NCBI RefSeq assembly: GCF_950023065.1
Contig: NC_088680.1
Coordinates: forward strand, 44,442,559-44,506,558
DNA length: 64,000 bases
Direction of reading: 5' to 3'
DNA from: Planococcus citri
Taxonomy: Eukaryota; Arthropoda; Insecta; Hemiptera; Pseudococcidae
This document shows positions 12,901 through 24,168 of this stretch, piece after piece. Each line of letters starts with the position of its first letter. Positions within the stretch are counted from its first letter, which is position 1. Position numbers and translations under genes: made by a program. The notes under the pieces are model-generated. The model had not been told where the DNA came from, did not search any database, and was given only the letters and a program-made list of their open reading frames with translations.

Positions 12901-13073
12901 TTTACTCGTATGTACCTCCTTTCCCTATTTCCTATATGCATGGGATGATTCAAACTGGGTAAATTTTACCATTCGGTACAGAATGATTGGATAACGACGA
13001 TAAGCTATCAGTATAGATAAGTGGATCTAAAAGTAGGTAAATATGAGAACGAACTTACCAAAAAAGTCATCAT
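9921..13073 (-). CDS. Retinin-domain cuticular protein, CPLCA-like (two exons, 197 aa)
   Basis: A secreted structural protein of cuticle or lens surface. Exon 1 (13073-13059) encodes only MMTFL and ends at a GTAAGT donor. Exon 2 (10499-9921) starts after a ttgtttacag acceptor in phase 0. Together they give a signal peptide (MMTFLHLISILALLC...SYA, residues 1-19). Around residues 58-83 is the retinin-type block SSYSKAVDTPHSSVRKYDSR, followed by a Tyr/Pro/His/Ala low-complexity region with AAP and YH repeats. The C-terminus HLTFEGFGAHYGW is shared with the divergent paralogue at 14805. The 2.6-kb intron carries a foldback element. No cysteine or chitin-binding R&R consensus is seen in the mature part, which fits low-complexity cuticular proteins. 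Function is by family. Confidence 0.85.
10819..11177. mobile_element. Short foldback element (family A), internally deleted copy
   Basis: Arms starting GGGTCATTCCATGTCAACTC (left) and ending in the inverted counterpart GAGTTGACATGGAGTGATCC (right) flank a GC-richer core. Inside each arm are a GACATGA/TCATGTC block and an inverted tttcgctcaattttt stretch. A much longer member of the same family lies at 24169-25733. There is no coding capacity, so it is a non-autonomous element. It lies in the intron of the minus-strand cuticle gene. Confidence 0.75.
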
Positions 13074-13168
13074 TTTTTTCAGCGATGTTATCACAAGTAT
13101 CTAAATATCCGCCTACTTATCGCACTTCACAAAGATACAAACTGTGTAAAAGCCATCGTGATAGATCA

Positions 13169-13176
13169 TATTTATA
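13169..13176 (-). promoter_or_regulatory. TATA box of the minus-strand cuticle gene
   Basis: TATAAATA on the minus strand, with a likely initiator (CACAGTTTG) about 30 nt downstream near 13141 and the first ATG at 13073. Spacing matches insect cuticle-gene promoters. Confidence 0.7.
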
Positions 13177-14693
13177 GCCGATTGCTCTAATTCACAACAT
13201 GACATCACCATCTGTCATTTTTTTTCTACAAAAAGGGATCATGAGACATATTACAACGCAAACTAGCTGTTGCCTAGGTAGGTAGGTAGAGGTACCCAGC
13301 CTACGTTGCCGGAGGCGTTTATAACACCCGCTATACCATATATTGTAAAAAATTACGTAAACCTGTGCCCATATCAATCATTGATATTCTTGACTTTTGT
13401 GATCTATTGTTATAAGTGGCACAATTCACTTTCAATTTACTCTTAATTAGACAATTAATATTGCCAACGATTTAGTTTAAGCCTATAAGTACCTATATAC
13501 CTTTATACCTACTACATACATTGCAAGTAGATGTATGTATACGTATAGTTTTCGAATTCTCGAAGGCGGTCGTAGAAATTACGTGTTTTAAAAGTTGAAA
13601 AGAACATCTATTACGATACGGTCATTGTATTCTTAATTAGATTAAACAGATTTATCGGAGAGAAAAAGAGAAGATATATCGTTGCGTTCTTTTTCTAATA
13701 TACTTTAAGGCGGCTGTAGCTGTAGGGCTAATGGTGGAAATAGGTTATATGCTTAGGCTTTTATCAAGTTCAAAGTAGATTTTACAATGACATGATCTGC
13801 TGAAATGTTTACGTTATTTTATTTATCATTTTTATTGTGAAGTGTGTTTATATTGAATTACAATAAGAGCTTCTCAAGTAAGAATCAACGTATCAAAAGC
13901 GATACTCGAAGGAGTCATTGTTATTTGCGTAGATCGGAAATTGCGTCGGAATGAGCTACGAAGGAGTGAGAGGGTAAGAATACCTTGTACCTGAGCTCGT
14001 ACCTATCTAGCTCAATCTATGTACTTACTCTGCGTACGTGTGAGTAATTATCAGTTGGGTATTTAACAGAAAAATTTTCACAACGACCCCGAAAATTAGG
14101 AAATCCGTTTACTCCACGCTGAGAAAGCCCTGGACGATGTAATACTGTATAGGTAATCGAATCAAAGAAAGAGTTACCTACCAGACACTTTGTTCCTATG
14201 ATTAGCTTTATTCGATGACTACCGTTTTTAAAAAATTAAATCAATTATTCTTTCTATCACGTTCGGTACCTGCTGTTCGAGATTACGATGAATGACAGTT
14301 CGAGAAGGACATATATCTTTGTAATTAACGACTAAAGAAATTCACACTTTATTAACAGCTGACTGGGTAATGGTAAACTTTTTCTGCAAGAATTACCTAC
14401 AATTTATCTAATTGGTGTATGCTGCGTCATTTCGATCTGAAAAACTAAACTGAACTTGAGAGAGATTATCTGATGAAATGTTTATTCAATGAATTCAAAA
14501 TTACCAACACCATACCCAAGTAATGAAACTCTAATAGGTAAATGGTACAATTATACTGCCAAGGTCATTCGAAAATATGACCCTCGTGTACGTGAATTTG
14601 TACATACAAAATAAACAAAATGCGTTCGAGCGAACAAAATGCCCATCAGAGAAGTCCGAATGGCTGGAACACTCCCTTTGGAAATGATACCTT
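13177..14693. promoter_or_regulatory. Shared upstream region of the divergent cuticle gene pair
   Basis: About 1.5 kb of non-coding DNA between the two outward-facing TATA boxes. No repeats of note apart from short taggtaggtagg runs near 13277. It probably holds shared epidermal and moulting control elements, but no specific site is claimed. Confidence 0.4.
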
Positions 14694-14701
14694 TATAAAT
14701 A
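14694..14701 (+). promoter_or_regulatory. TATA box of the plus-strand cuticle gene
   Basis: TATAAATA, identical to that of the divergent paralogue, about 110 nt before the ATG at 14805, placing the start site near 14724. Confidence 0.7.
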
Positions 14702-14804
14702 ACGATCATTTTCGTATTCGGAACATAGATTGTGGTTAACGTTGGTGCTACAAAACTATTGCGCGTATTTTTGCTACCAATATCAACTTTATAGAAGGAG
14801 AAAA

Positions 14805-15363
14805 ATGGCCCAGGTAAGCATCTACCTACCTAAATGATAAGTACACTTTACTCGGTAGTCGGTTGCATAGACTTTAGACTTGCAGATGATTAACACTTTT
14901 GCATGTACGTATTACGTACGATTGATTTCAGATTAATACGTGCTGTTTATTTTTGATCATCTCGATGATATCTGGTGGTTATTCAGCTTATATACCATTA
15001 CCTGTGTACACTTATCATCACGGCGATGTTTCATCTTACCCTTCGCCTCATCATACGCCGGCCATTACTTCTACATCTTCGAATATTCTAAGAACACCCG
15101 GTAATCTGGGCCAAATTTCTACCTATCATAAAAGCATAGATACGCCATTCTCGAGCGTGAGAAAATCCGACGTTAGGGTGAGTAACGATGCCTTGACGTA
15201 TGCAACCTATCCAGCTTCTGGAGCTCTTCATGTCGCCTCTCCTGTACATCTCCCTGCTCATCCTGTGCATGCTGTTCATGCACCGGTAGCAATAGCGTAT
15301 TCGGCAGCTCCGGCCGTTGCTCATTTAACTTTTGATGGATTTGGAACTCATTATGCTTGGTAA
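14805..15363 (+). CDS. Retinin-domain cuticular protein, CPLCA-like (two exons, 146 aa)
   Basis: Paralogue of the minus-strand gene. Exon 1 (14805-14813) encodes MAQ and ends in GTAAGC; exon 2 (14932-15363) follows a tttcag acceptor in phase 0. Signal peptide is MAQINTCCLFLIISMISGGY (residues 1 to about 22), then AYIPLP as in the paralogue's AYVPLP. The retinin-type block STYHKSIDTPFSSVRKSD covers residues about 67-83, followed by a short Ala/His/Pro-rich region. It ends HLTFDGFGTHYAW, the same tail signature as the paralogue. Same exon layout and phase indicate origin by inverted tandem duplication. Role as cuticle component is inferred from family. Confidence 0.88.
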
Positions 15364-15435
15364 TTTTTTAGATATTTGTGTACGTGATTGGCTGACGATA
15401 TTTGATATTAATTTATTTGATCGTGATGTTTAATG

Positions 15436-15441
15436 AATAAA
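15436..15441 (+). terminator. Poly(A) signal of the plus-strand cuticle gene
   Basis: AATAAA about 75 nt after the stop codon. Confidence 0.7.
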
Positions 15442-15786
15442 TTTTTTTAAGTGCAATATCGTTTTGGTTTCCTGTTTAATTTATTGTTTGGATCCAGATG
15501 AATTTAGTTCGTTGGTTGTTTTGAATTTAGAAATATTAGAGTCAAGTTCTGCATTAGCAGAGGATGATGTTTTTGAATGGTAATTGGTAATATTGCTTTC
15601 AAGTTCTGAATCTTCAATCAGAAAGAACGAACAAAAAATCGATTATTTACGAAGAAAACGTTGATTAGGTATTACCTATTTTATTTCAGTTCAGTAATTT
15701 TCATTACTAGTACCAGCTATAAAAATATCCACTCTAAAAATAGGTACGAGTAATAGGAAAAAAACAAGTATTCGATTTGAAATCTA

Positions 15787-15792
15787 TTTATT
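15787..15792 (-). terminator. Poly(A) signal of the Pro/Tyr-rich secreted protein gene
   Basis: AATAAA on the minus strand about 130 nt beyond the stop codon at 15921. Confidence 0.55.
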
Positions 15793-15920
15793 AAAAAGTA
15801 CACTTAAAAAGCTCATTAGATGAATACGATCACATCGTTTCTATACAATCATATTTGAATTGAAATAAATAATATGTACTGAAAATATCTCATCGAAAGA
15901 TAAACACCTACCTATGCACA

Positions 15921-16541
15921 TCAATGATAAATATTATTAGCATAATTTGCGCCATATGGCGGTGGTTGATATCTAAACAACGAGTTACTAGGTTTAGCTA
16001 AAATTTGAGAATCTAAAAATGGATCAGGTTTACTGGGATAAAACAACAAAGGTTTAGTGTTCCTGAAAGCTGGAGCATGGTAATCGCAATCTGGAACGTA
16101 TGGATTTCTGGCAAACTTCTGAGGATAAGTTAAAGGATAATGTGGTTCGTACAAGGGTTGATTTGGGTAAGCTGGAAGACCACCGTAAGGAGACTGACCA
16201 AGATATCCGGGTTGCTCATAAGGAGACGGTTGCTGATTGTAAGGACTGCTTAAAGATGGGAAAAATGGAAAACGATGTAGTAAAAATTGCTTTCCGCTGA
16301 CAGGACTGGGAGAAGTGAGTGATTCGGCGTATTGGTTACTCGGTGTGAATATTGGTTCGAAGAATTGTCTCGAGTATGGGTATTGATTTGGAAGTTTGTA
16401 ATCTGCCGATGGTTCGACGGTGCTTGGAGATGCGTAGTTGGGTTCGGTTACCGGATTTGTGTATGGAGATGAAGTCGAAGCTACTGAGATTCCGGCCACG
16501 GCGTGCATAAATGCGCAAATGCTTGCCAATTGTAAATACAT
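15921..16541 (-). CDS. Secreted Pro/Tyr/Ser-rich protein, probable cuticle component
   Basis: 206 aa with a clear signal peptide (MYLQLASICAFMHAVAG, then ISVASTS). The mature part is rich in Pro, Tyr, Ser, Asn and Gln, with PYxxxPSPYEQPGY and QPLYEPHYP repeats, a single Cys (PDCDYHAPAF) and a C-terminal RYQPPPYGANYAN. No known domain is recognised. The ATG sits immediately after a consensus acceptor (cacttccag), so an upstream non-coding exon is expected. A TATA box at 16778-16785 with a GTAGGT donor further down offers one such exon. It adjoins two cuticle genes, which supports a cuticle or egg-shell role by context only. Confidence 0.8.
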   Translation of the reverse strand: MYLQLASICAFMHAVAGISVASTSSPYTNPVTEPNYASPSTVEPSADYKLPNQYPYSRQFFEPIFTPSNQYAESLTSPSPVSGKQFLLHRFPFFPSLSSPYNQQPSPYEQPGYLGQSPYGGLPAYPNQPLYEPHYPLTYPQKFARNPYVPDCDYHAPAFRNTKPLLFYPSKPDPFLDSQILAKPSNSLFRYQPPPYGANYANNIYH

Positions 16542-16777
16542 CTGGAAGTGAAATGATAATATTAAAAATATCGAATCGTGTTTTCAAAATTATCTAATGT
16601 AGGAATATCGTGTATTGGAACCAAGTCAGCAGAAGAAAACGCTAGGAAGGAAATCAAAAAAATCAATTTTGATATTATGAGGTAGGTACTTGAAGATGAA
16701 CCAAACAAGTTCCAAGGAAAAACTGTGCAAGTACCTACCCAAGTATCTTCGAAATTGGAAAGCAGCTTGAGAGTGAA

Positions 16778-16785
16778 TTTTATAT
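16778..16785 (-). promoter_or_regulatory. TATA box of the Pro/Tyr-rich secreted protein gene
   Basis: TATATAAA on the minus strand. Downstream, before a GTAGGT donor, no ATG occurs, consistent with a non-coding first exon spliced to the ATG at 16541. Confidence 0.55.
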
Positions 16786-17022
16786 ACTCTACATGACAAA
16801 AAATTTTAAAAGACCGAATAAGATATAAGGTCAATTGACGACACACAAAATAAGTCGTACATGCCCTTGACCCAATACCTACCTATTTCTATTTAGTAAA
16901 TTCCAAACACAAATTCGCTCATTCAAAGATCTTTCAATATCAACGATATCATCTAATTTCATGGAAGAATGGAAAAACCTTTTTTTTTTTCATTTAATTT
17001 TAAATAGACACGTATTAAACTT

Positions 17023-17270
17023 GAGGAGCTCATTGCAAAAGTAGCCCTTGTCACATGAACTTTTAGACCCTTTTTACTCGATTGCACCTATTGCCAACTG
17101 CGGAGATCATGTTGTAATGATGAAATGACCGTCAAGTTGGTCTACCCTGAGTAGCCCTGAGAGGAATTGCTTTATAGAGTTTACATTCGAGATACTGGGT
17201 ACGCTCAAGGGAGAGCTTTGGAGATTGCATAGGTTCATGTGACAAGGGCTACTTTTGCAATGAGCTCCTC
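17023..17270. mobile_element. 248-bp MITE with perfect 38-bp terminal inverted repeats
   Basis: Left end GAGGAGCTCATTGCAAAAGT (17023 onward) and right end are perfectly inverted over 38 bp. A direct ACTT flanks both sides (17019-17022 and 17271-17274), a likely 4-bp target duplication. No ORF. Perfect arms suggest recent activity. Confidence 0.85.
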
Positions 17271-17534
17271 ACTTCTTCTTATCGCTTCTCATTCGAATAA
17301 TTATTCATGATCACGAGAAAATGATTTTCATGTTTTTATTTTCCACCAGAATCAAACTTGAAATAATTGAATTTGTATCAGAGAAGCTTTTCAATGTTTA
17401 TAAAAAATTGAAAAATCATTTAAAAATAAATTGGTGTTTTTTTATGGTTTTGAAAAATTTCAGCTTTAAAAAACACTCACGCATTTAGCGTTAGAAGACC
17501 GACTTTTCCCTAAATAAAAATATTTTACGAACGA

Positions 17535-17845
17535 ATTGATTCGTTTTTTTGAAACACTTGTACAGCAATTATTGATCCAATGATCTGTTTACAGTCGAAT
17601 AGAATTGATTTCTAAGTGAATCATTCGCGAATGAATTGATTCGTATAAGTGACTCGTTCGAAAACGAATCGATTCATTTACTCAATTTTTGATGAATCAT
17701 TCGCGAACGAATTGATTCGTATAAGTGACTCGTTCGCGAACGAACCGATTCGTATAAGTGACTCGTTCGTGAACGAATCGATTCATTTACTCAATTTTTG
17801 ATGAATCATTCGCGAACGAATTGATTCGTATGTGTGACTGGTTCG
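17535..17845. repeat. Minisatellite of GAATCATTCGCGAACGAATT-type units
   Basis: Repeated blocks of gattcgt, cgaacgaattgattcg and gtgactcgttcg in partly palindromic order; a roughly 120-bp higher-order unit is present about two and a half times. No coding content. Confidence 0.75.
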
Positions 17846-17949
17846 GCCATTTTTAAGGGCAGATTTAAGATTTAATTTTCCAAGAACTTGAGAAAAAAAA
17901 AAAACATCTTGCGCAGTAGGCAAGATTAACCGACTTTGCTCTGTTATAC

Positions 17950-18600
17950 AGGAAAATAAACAAATTTACCGAAAATTTACGGATTTACCAAAATTTACGG
18001 ATTTACCAAAATTTACCAATTTACCAAAATTTACCGAAATTTACCAATTTACCAATTTAGCGAAATTTAGCTATTTACCAAAATTTAGCTATTTACCGAA
18101 ATTTACCAATTTACCAAAATTTACCAATTTACCAAAATTAACCAATTTACCAAAATTTACCAATTTACCAAAATTTACCAATTTACCAACATTTACCAAT
18201 TTACCAAAATTCACGAATTTACCAAAAATTACCCCAGCAATTTACTAACATTTATCTCAGTAATTTACCAGACATTACCCACTAATTTACCAATTTTACC
18301 GACTTTTTCCATTTTACCAAAAATTACCTTAACAATTTACCAACATTCGCCTCAGTAATTTACCAGACATTTTCTCACTAATTTACCAATTTTTTACCGA
18401 ATTTTAATTACCCCAGTAATTTACTGCCAAACGTTTTTACCAATTTACCAAAAATTACCTAAGCAATTTACCAAAATTTTCGACCAACTTTAATTACGAG
18501 TAATTCACCAAAAATAACTAATCATTTTATTTACTAAAAATTACTATTAATTCACCAAAAAAAAAAATATCAAAATTTACTGGCTATTTACCAAAAACTT
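17950..18600. repeat. AATTTACCA-type tandem array decaying to degenerate repeats
   Basis: Regular 9-18 bp units of aatttaccaa up to about 18220, then looser 'ttaccaaaaattacc' units to about 18590. A shorter related array is at 63420-63590. Confidence 0.85.
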
Positions 18601-18727
18601 TGTTTTTTGTTAAAACAAAAATTACACTAGAAATTTTTGAAAAATTTTGATTTTTTATGGCAAAAAAATTTTGGACGGATAAAATTAACAAAAAAATTAT
18701 CAAAAAAATCAACAAAAAATTTTCTCC

Positions 18728-18812
18728 TCTTGACTCGCGCGGGATTCGAACACCCGACCTCCGGCGCACCAATCTGCAACCTACACACCCTAACCACCAC
18801 GTCTGTTTGTTG
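18728..18812 (-). mobile_element. tRNA-derived sequence (SINE head or tRNA pseudogene)
   Basis: On the minus strand an A-box-like GTGGTTAGGGTG is followed by a B-box-like GTGTTCGAATCCC, the layout of an RNA polymerase III tRNA promoter. A clean seven-base-pair acceptor stem is not visible, and it continues into A/T-rich sequence, so a tRNA-derived SINE fragment or pseudogene is more likely than a working tRNA. Confidence 0.55.
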
Positions 18813-18819
18813 GGGGTGA

Positions 18820-21800
18820 GCCGTTTGCGAGATATAAGGGTTTACACAAATTTCTGCTTATCCATAACGTTGAAACACACTTAAACGTTCATATCTCGTA
18901 AACGGCTGAACTGATTTCGACCAAATTAAAAATTTCTCTAGTTCAGTATCAAAGCAATATTTTGGCATCATCAGTTTCGACTTAAAGTTCGGAGCTTTTG
19001 AGTTCAGCGTGACACAAATTTATACATAAATTGATATATATACCTATATATATATATATATATAAACTTCTCTCGTTTTGCGTCATACGTCTTATCGTGA
19101 TCAGCACACTTCAATTCGTCAAGAAAATCCACCCCCATCCAAATCCGCAACCATCATGACAAATACAATACCTTACTTTTCCGTTTCACGGCAAAGTCGG
19201 TAATAAAAAATCGCATTTAATTTTCATGCATCCCCTTCCACTCCTAGCTGTTGCAAAATCTGCAACAAAAAATGTATATGATAAGAATTGAAAATTTTAA
19301 AAATAATTTCTGATATGTAATGTGGAGGGCCTTTGGACCTATAATCAGTTTCAAATCATTAAAAAAGAAAAATTTCTAAAATTAAGAAATTCCTAAATAA
19401 TTTTTGTAATTTTTCAATATCTAAACGTGCTGAAAAAAATCCAGCTTCTCTCTCTCGTATGTTACTAACTGATGTTTTCACATAAAAATGCTATTGGTTC
19501 TCGTTTATGGGTCACTTTTATTGATGTTCTTTTATTAATTTTAAAAAATTGCATTTTTTAAATTTTTTTTAAATTTTAAATTAAAATTGAGGATATTAAT
19601 TTTGAGAAAAATTTACTAGGTAAGAACATTGAATTTTTCCCAATTTCGAAAAAAAAATGTAAAGATGAAAGTTGACGATGAGAAATTGTGATTGAAAGAT
19701 TTTTTTGAATAAACAGTCTATATTGAAATCATTTTGTAAGAAATTCGTAAGAAATATTTGAATTTGTCATTAAGAAAAATTGGTATTTTTATTCAGAATT
19801 TAAAAAAAAGTTTTTAATTATTCTAAACCATTTTTTTCCCAGAAATTTGATAAAATTTTTCATAAAAGTTGACGAATTTTGAAAATGAGACTAAAAAAGT
19901 AATAAAATTTTTGAAAAAATAATTTAAAATAACACCATTACTTATTATTACTGATATTAGAATTATAAACGACGTTTAGATGCATAAGTTCAAGTTCTTT
20001 TCCATTAAATAAGTACAAGTAGGTACCCAAGTATCAAGAAAATTCATCTATCAATTAATGGATCATATCTATGAAGTCTCAAACTCACACAATACATTTT
20101 GTAAACGAGAAATAACTTCAATCATTAATTAAGTAATCACGCCATATTTCAAACAACGTAAAATATGGAAATATTGTTTGGAACCTACTTATCTAGATTG
20201 ATCATACATGCATCACAATTCACACCATTACCCAACTACCCTATGAAGAAATAACCCATAAATTTGCGCATCATTAATTTCCTCGATCTATACACAATTG
20301 TCAGCTGGAGGTGTAAATTAGAATACGATTACGAATCTTCTTACGATCACACATTTTTCTCATATTAACTATCAAAGACGATGCGAACACTTCCCAAAAT
20401 TCTTATCTATCGCATTATTACGTTTTTATTTTACACGCATTGTACAATGTAACCAAACCGCGTACCCTAATCAAAGTATATAGGTACACGATGTTGTAAT
20501 AATAAATTCATTTCTTATCGTTGGACACTATCAAACTTAAACTCGTCTAAAAAGTTAATTGTCGGTGAATAAAATAAGTGCGATGCTTAACTTATGTCTG
20601 CGCGGGAGTAATTAATGATGAAAACCCGGCGATAATTACCTGCTGAGTGGTTCACAATATTTAGATACTTTCGATGAAATCGTTCCGGAGACGAAGCTGA
20701 ATTTCTTTATCGTCTCATCGTAATTCTTATTATACATCTACATCTCGTTTATGGTTTCAAGTACCTACTACAGTTTTGTAGGTGTGTAAATTATGGAATA
20801 ATTCGACACACAAAGAAGTGCTAAAGTCATTACCCTGGTATTTCTGATTGTCAAGTTCAAGACCCACCTCAAATGACCGTCATATCTTTCTAAATAGGTA
20901 CTAAATATGATTAATAGATTTCGAGTCGTGTGTTTTATTTTAAATGATTAGCTACGGTGTTTTTATATTAGAGGTACTATGTAACTTTCCAACAAGATGA
21001 TGATTATTTCATCATTCTAATAAGTTTCCTCGTTATAATTATTATGGATAAATTCATATATCCTCCGAAGATATTCAAAATATGATACTATGATAGGAAA
21101 TACCTAAGTACTTGGGTATGTTGAAATGAAATATTCTTTTTTCACGTTTAATGGCAACAGTTCCGGTGATTTAGAAACCGAACGTGATGAAATTAAATTA
21201 TTACGATAAAGAGATAACGATGAAAACAATTTGCAGCATCGAAAAATTTCAATCTCCTGAGACTATCAAAATATGCAATTATTTTGCCATATATCGAGAA
21301 ATGGTATCAGTATTTACACAACAAGGGTTCTTTGATTTTCCAATATTATGCAAGTACATAGTTGTTAAATGATCATTGTTTTTTTTGTTTTTTTTTAAAT
21401 TTTAATTGGATTTTTTAAAGAAAGATCTGTTACATTACCTATCTAATTCCTAATTTCCATTACATTAATTTTCATTCAATTTGTTTTTAAAATTATATTG
21501 GAGAATATCTTTCAACGAAAGAAATTATTCAAAATTTGTAAAAAAAAAAAAAAAAAAAAAATACAACATCTGAAAAGTTTATTGAAATGATGGCAAGTTT
21601 TTTGATTACTTGATAGTGAAACTTATCTCTGAAAAAAGTTGATAATTTATTTAACTGATCAAAGAGATAACGTTGTAGGTAGTAGGTACCTACATATATA
21701 TTTTTTTAATCGCCAAAAACGAAATCGTGGCAGCAAATTGCCTCATCATAATCTAATGAAAATCTCATTTGGATATGAGTAAGAAAAGGTATTAAAAATT

Positions 21801-24168
21801 TTATAAACCATTTCAAGTTAGGGTTTATTAGTCTTCAGATATCAATGATGATTAAATTTCAACGGAAAAAATATTTCGAGTTATCAAATATCAATATTTT
21901 TAAATTGAAATGTGTTTACAATGTTGTTACCGGTTAGTTTCATGCTCGATTAAAAAATAAATAAACAAACCATAAATATGTAGACATAATCAACAATAAC
22001 TTAAATTTTATCTATTTAAAATTTTAAAATAAAATAAGTAAGTACTCACCTTGTCAAGCTTGAAAATTAGACACTACACTCTAAAACGAACTATAAACTA
22101 ATATTATACTAATAAAGCGGTCGTAATATCTCTCGAATAAGACTTCTCAACACATAGTGAGAATTGAGAACTCAAGATGAACACTTTGTCGTTGCAAGAA
22201 CTTGACTAATCTTCACCATTGAGGATTATCACAATTTATATTAATTAAACGACCACACGACACACGGCTAGAAAAAAGAATCCATTGTAGTAGAGGTTAA
22301 TTTCGCCGTTTCGAGGGATATAATGCATAATAGATCCGCAGGTATTACTCGCAGACCCCATGATGTGAATAATTGTCTAGCCAAATAATAGAAAATTAAT
22401 AATATCCAACGGAGAATATGTAGCGACTGCATTTTAAATCTTTTAATACTAACTTGTAACCGATGTCAGAATTTCGGCACTTATTATCTAATATTTACTG
22501 CAAGGTATCATCCTAATATGGATCAAATTATGTAAGATTGGTCCTCATTTGACGCTTTAATTAATTGTTTTAAGTTTTCGTTTTTTTCTCTCTTTTTATT
22601 AGGTACGCTTAATCGTGATTCATATTGGTTGGTATTATAGCGACGCGAGTAAGTAATTGTTCTTTGGAAATTATGCAAGAAAATACCAGTAGTGTGGATA
22701 AAACGTAATGTGTCATTTTTCTCGGCAGGGTTTATACTAAAATAGCAGGGTGAAATGATTAATTGAATTTCTATGCGGTTGATCTAGCGATATAAGGTTG
22801 TTTTGTTTGATATCTTACGCGTAATGATGGAGACTATTGTTCGAATAGTTTGGAAATTACAATTCAAAATAAAATATAGGTAAAAGAAAAAGTATCAAGA
22901 TGTAAAAATACTGTGATTGACATATTTAAAATTTTTAAAAAAATTGAATTTATTTTTTAGGTACTTATTTAGTTATTTCTGCTTTAAAATGCGATATAGG
23001 AATATTAATTTTATATTGCACCTACTTGATGCCACATTTTCACATAAAATAGATTTATTTCTTAAATAAATTAGATAATCAATCCAGTTAATTGTGTACT
23101 TACTGTACGTACCGTAAAATCGAGAAGCCAAATTACAAAGTTGAGGTTAATTTAGGCTTCATATTGTAATTTTGAAAAACAACTCAACTTATCTCGAATG
23201 TTTCATCACATATTTATTTTTGAACTACAATTTCGCAATTTTTTAAAAGATTTTTAAATATTAACTCTTTTATCATATTCGCTATGATTATTAATTTAGT
23301 TCTAAACTAATGAATAGGTAACAAACGTTTGCCACAAAACGAAATGAGAGAACGGTATTTTTTATTTGATAAAAGTACCCTCATAATTTGCTCATAGTGA
23401 AAGTTTCGAGCAATCGTGGATTTCTTGACTTACCTGTACATTTTGTTAGGTACCTACCTACCTACGTTTACTTTCATTCACATCATAAATACACATTAAG
23501 ACGAGTTGCAATGCAAACCTCTGAGTGTTTCTCAAAAATATCTAGTTTTTTTTTTTTTTTTTTTTTTAATTAATTGAAACCACGAAAACATCGAATTTAA
23601 TTTTAATACAAATTTTAGAAGGAATAACGTAAATATATATATTTTTTGCCATGATTTGCATTTATTTCGATCTCTAACGTAGACATGGAGGAAATATTTT
23701 TTCGCAGTAGACATATAAAAAAGATGTGAGAATTACACCTACTCACGTTGTATAAACATTTTTTTTCGAGAGAGTACGAGTAGGGATGAGAAGAAAACAA
23801 TAAGAGTAAAAAAATTCAGACTAGGAAAGAAGAGCACACATTTCCAATTATCACTAAAAACAATGTAAGCCTAATAACTCGTATTTACGGCAAACTGAGT
23901 AGGCAACTTGTTCTACATTATTTTCTTCATATTTACGGCAAACCGAATAGGCAACTTATTTGACATCTCTTTTTTCATGAATGATTTTCAATTTTAATTC
24001 AATTTTTTAACAAAATTCGATTAAAAGTTTGATTTTATATAGTAATTTGGATTCGGTTAGTAATGTAGCAAAACTCATGTCTAGATTTGAAATTTTTTCA
24101 TAGCCACAGCATTTATAACGTTAAAAAACTGGTCATAATTTTTATTTTATTGTCAAATTTTATGGGAT
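18820..24168. other. Gene desert
   Basis: No gene is supported. Contents: a gccgtttgcgagatat / atatctcgtaaacggc inverted pair at 18820-18910 typical of arthropod dispersed repeats; a (TA)n run near 19038-19062; an A-run at 21540-21561; a T-run at 23549-23568; a two-copy 55-bp tandem (atttacggcaaac) at 23883-23960. The only gene-like signal is the donor at 22050 (minus). Confidence 0.5.
22050..22200 (-). other. Candidate non-coding first exon, minus strand
   Basis: Minus-strand sequence ends GACAAG then GTGAGT (exon end 22050), a near-perfect donor, in a stretch without homopolymers. It has no open frame. It could be an upstream 5' UTR exon for the secreted protein gene at 15921-16541, whose ATG directly follows an acceptor, or belong to an unseen transcript. 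The upstream limit is a guess. Confidence 0.3.

Noticed and set aside
17950..18220. CRISPR-like regular repeats
   Set aside because: Units are contiguous low-complexity AATTTACCA copies without unique spacers, in a eukaryotic context.
18728..18812. Functional tRNA gene
   Set aside because: A- and B-box-like motifs are present but a proper acceptor stem is not visible.
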